Source: Timonella sp031979385 (GTDB lineage: Bacteria; Actinomycetota; Actinomycetes; Actinomycetales; Cellulomonadaceae). From it: 15,073 bases of DNA. Position 1 is the stretch's first letter, and each line of letters begins with the position of its first letter. Shown piece after piece: positions 14,440 to 15,073 of this stretch. The notes under the pieces were generated by a model. The model saw only the letters and a program-made list of their open reading frames with translations, made no database searches and was not told the DNA's origin. The stretch is from positions 1-15,073 of the forward strand of contig DALZEF010000041.1 in assembly GCA_031979385.1 (NCBI GenBank). Reading direction: 5' to 3'. The translations under genes were made by a program, and so were the position numbers.

Positions 14440-14733
14440 ATGAGCGCCCAACCAGTACATGACAACGAGATCGAGCAGGACGAGTTCCTGAGCCCTGCCG
14501 ACCCCTGGGTGACCATCGTGTGGAACGACCCGGTGAACCTGATGAGCTATGTTGCCTACGTGTTCGAGAGTTACTTCGGGTTTTCGCAGGCGCGAGCGAA
14601 GGCGCTCATGCTTCAGGTCCACAACGAGGGTAGAGCGCTCGTGTCCACGGGCACCCGCGAGAAGGTGGAACTCGACGTGCAGGCGATGCATGGGTATGGT
14701 CTCTGGGCCACGATGCAGAAGAACGGTTTATGA
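14440..14733 (+). CDS. clpS: ATP-dependent Clp protease adaptor ClpS
   Basis: ClpS delivers proteins with N-degron residues to the Clp ATPase (ClpA or ClpC) for degradation. The product is 97 aa from ATG 14440, or 100 aa from ATG 14431. The core is unmistakable: WVTIVWNDPVNLMSYVAYVF, SYFGFSQARAKALMLQVHNEGRALVSTGTREKVELDV and MHGYGLWATMQ. The NDPVN loop and the LMxVHxxGRA region form the N-degron pocket and the ClpA contact surface in characterised homologues. The acidic N-terminal 20 residues are the flexible tail that engages the ATPase. The stop overlaps the start of the following DUF2017 gene (ATGA), so the two are co-translated. Confidence 0.95.
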   Translation: MSAQPVHDNEIEQDEFLSPADPWVTIVWNDPVNLMSYVAYVFESYFGFSQARAKALMLQVHNEGRALVSTGTREKVELDVQAMHGYGLWATMQKNGL

Positions 14734-15073
14734 TGGCGTTTCCTTTTCAGGCTACCGAGTACGGCGATGGCTCCTATGCCGCATATCTGACCACCGGGGA
14801 ACGGCTGTTTCTCGTTCGAGCGATCGCGGACATCCTCGAACTGCTCGGGCAGGACGATGACCCAGGAGCACCAGAGCGCTTTGAGGAGCAGGCAGCGCAG
14901 CGGCCCTTGAAGGGCCGTACGCCGAAAGGACTTACGCAGCGTGGTTTGCGTGGGCCGTCCGAGACCTCACGGCGGATTGACGACGATCCGGCTGAGTTGG
15001 GTGCAGTGATTCCGACTCCCGGTGCGCAGAACGTTGCTGGAATGCATGGCGTTCCCGGGGCACCTTGGGAGAT
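14730..15073 (+). CDS. DUF2017 family protein (3' end outside window)
   Basis: The frame opens with ATG ATG at 14730-14735, overlapping the clpS stop by four bases, and stays open to the window edge (114 codons). It reads MMAFPFQATEYGDGSYAAYL, then TTGERLFLVRAIADILELLG with an acidic stretch QDDDPGAPERFEE. DUF2017 proteins sit directly downstream of clpS in many actinobacteria and have no established biochemical role. The conserved pairing suggests a link to Clp proteolysis, which is inference. The frame has good codon bias and no internal stop. The C-terminal half cannot be judged here. The identification rests mainly on position after clpS and the N-terminal pattern. Confidence 0.8.
   Translation, partial: MMAFPFQATEYGDGSYAAYLTTGERLFLVRAIADILELLGQDDDPGAPERFEEQAAQRPLKGRTPKGLTQRGLRGPSETSRRIDDDPAELGAVIPTPGAQNVAGMHGVPGAPWE

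Noticed and set aside
1..15073. CRISPR array, tRNA or rRNA genes
   Set aside because: No regularly spaced repeats were seen, and no cloverleaf or rRNA signature was noticed on either strand.

Overview
The window looks like chromosomal DNA from a moderately high-GC Actinomycetota bacterium. The evidence is the gene content: DUF3039, the ClpS-DUF2017 pair, an actinobacterial-type pncB, a fused ThrE exporter, and probable leaderless starts behind TAnnnT boxes. A mevalonate pathway occurs in only part of this phylum, so an Actinomycetaceae-like genus (Trueperella, Arcanobacterium, Actinotignum type) is a reasonable guess. The sequence alone does not prove it.

Layout. Positions 2-1764 (+) carry the end of a mevalonate operon: the C-terminal part of class I HMG-CoA reductase (mvaA), overlapped by 4 bp with HMG-CoA synthase (mvaS). 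The operon is closed by a 17-bp hairpin shared with a convergent gene. Positions 1938-3384 (-) are a small genome scar. It holds an alcohol dehydrogenase with a large in-frame internal deletion, then a HAD-family phosphatase that has lost its N-terminus, carries a -1 frameshift, and is fused to an internal fragment of an IS1380-family transposase. Positions 3385-5790 (-) encode a short UvrA-like twin ABC ATPase without a UvrB-binding domain (drug-resistance type). It is divergent from a small unrecognised acidic protein at 6054-6509 (+).

Positions 6679-10318 (-) hold three genes in the order S4-domain RNA-binding protein, ThrE-type amino-acid exporter, MFS transporter. Positions 10408-12674 (+) are a translationally coupled DUF3039-helicase pair ended by a strong hairpin. 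Positions 12925-14247 (-) encode nicotinate phosphoribosyltransferase (NAD salvage), with a textbook intrinsic terminator. It is divergent from clpS and a DUF2017 gene (14440 to the window end, +), which feed N-end-rule substrates to ClpAP/ClpCP.

Most of the window is conserved core genome. The features most worth a second look are the degraded 1938-3384 block with its IS1380/HAD chimeric reading frame, the internally deleted but apparently expressible dehydrogenase, the DUF3039-helicase pair of unknown role, and a consistent leaderless promoter architecture at five genes. I did not find a convincing undescribed defence, CRISPR or biosynthetic system.
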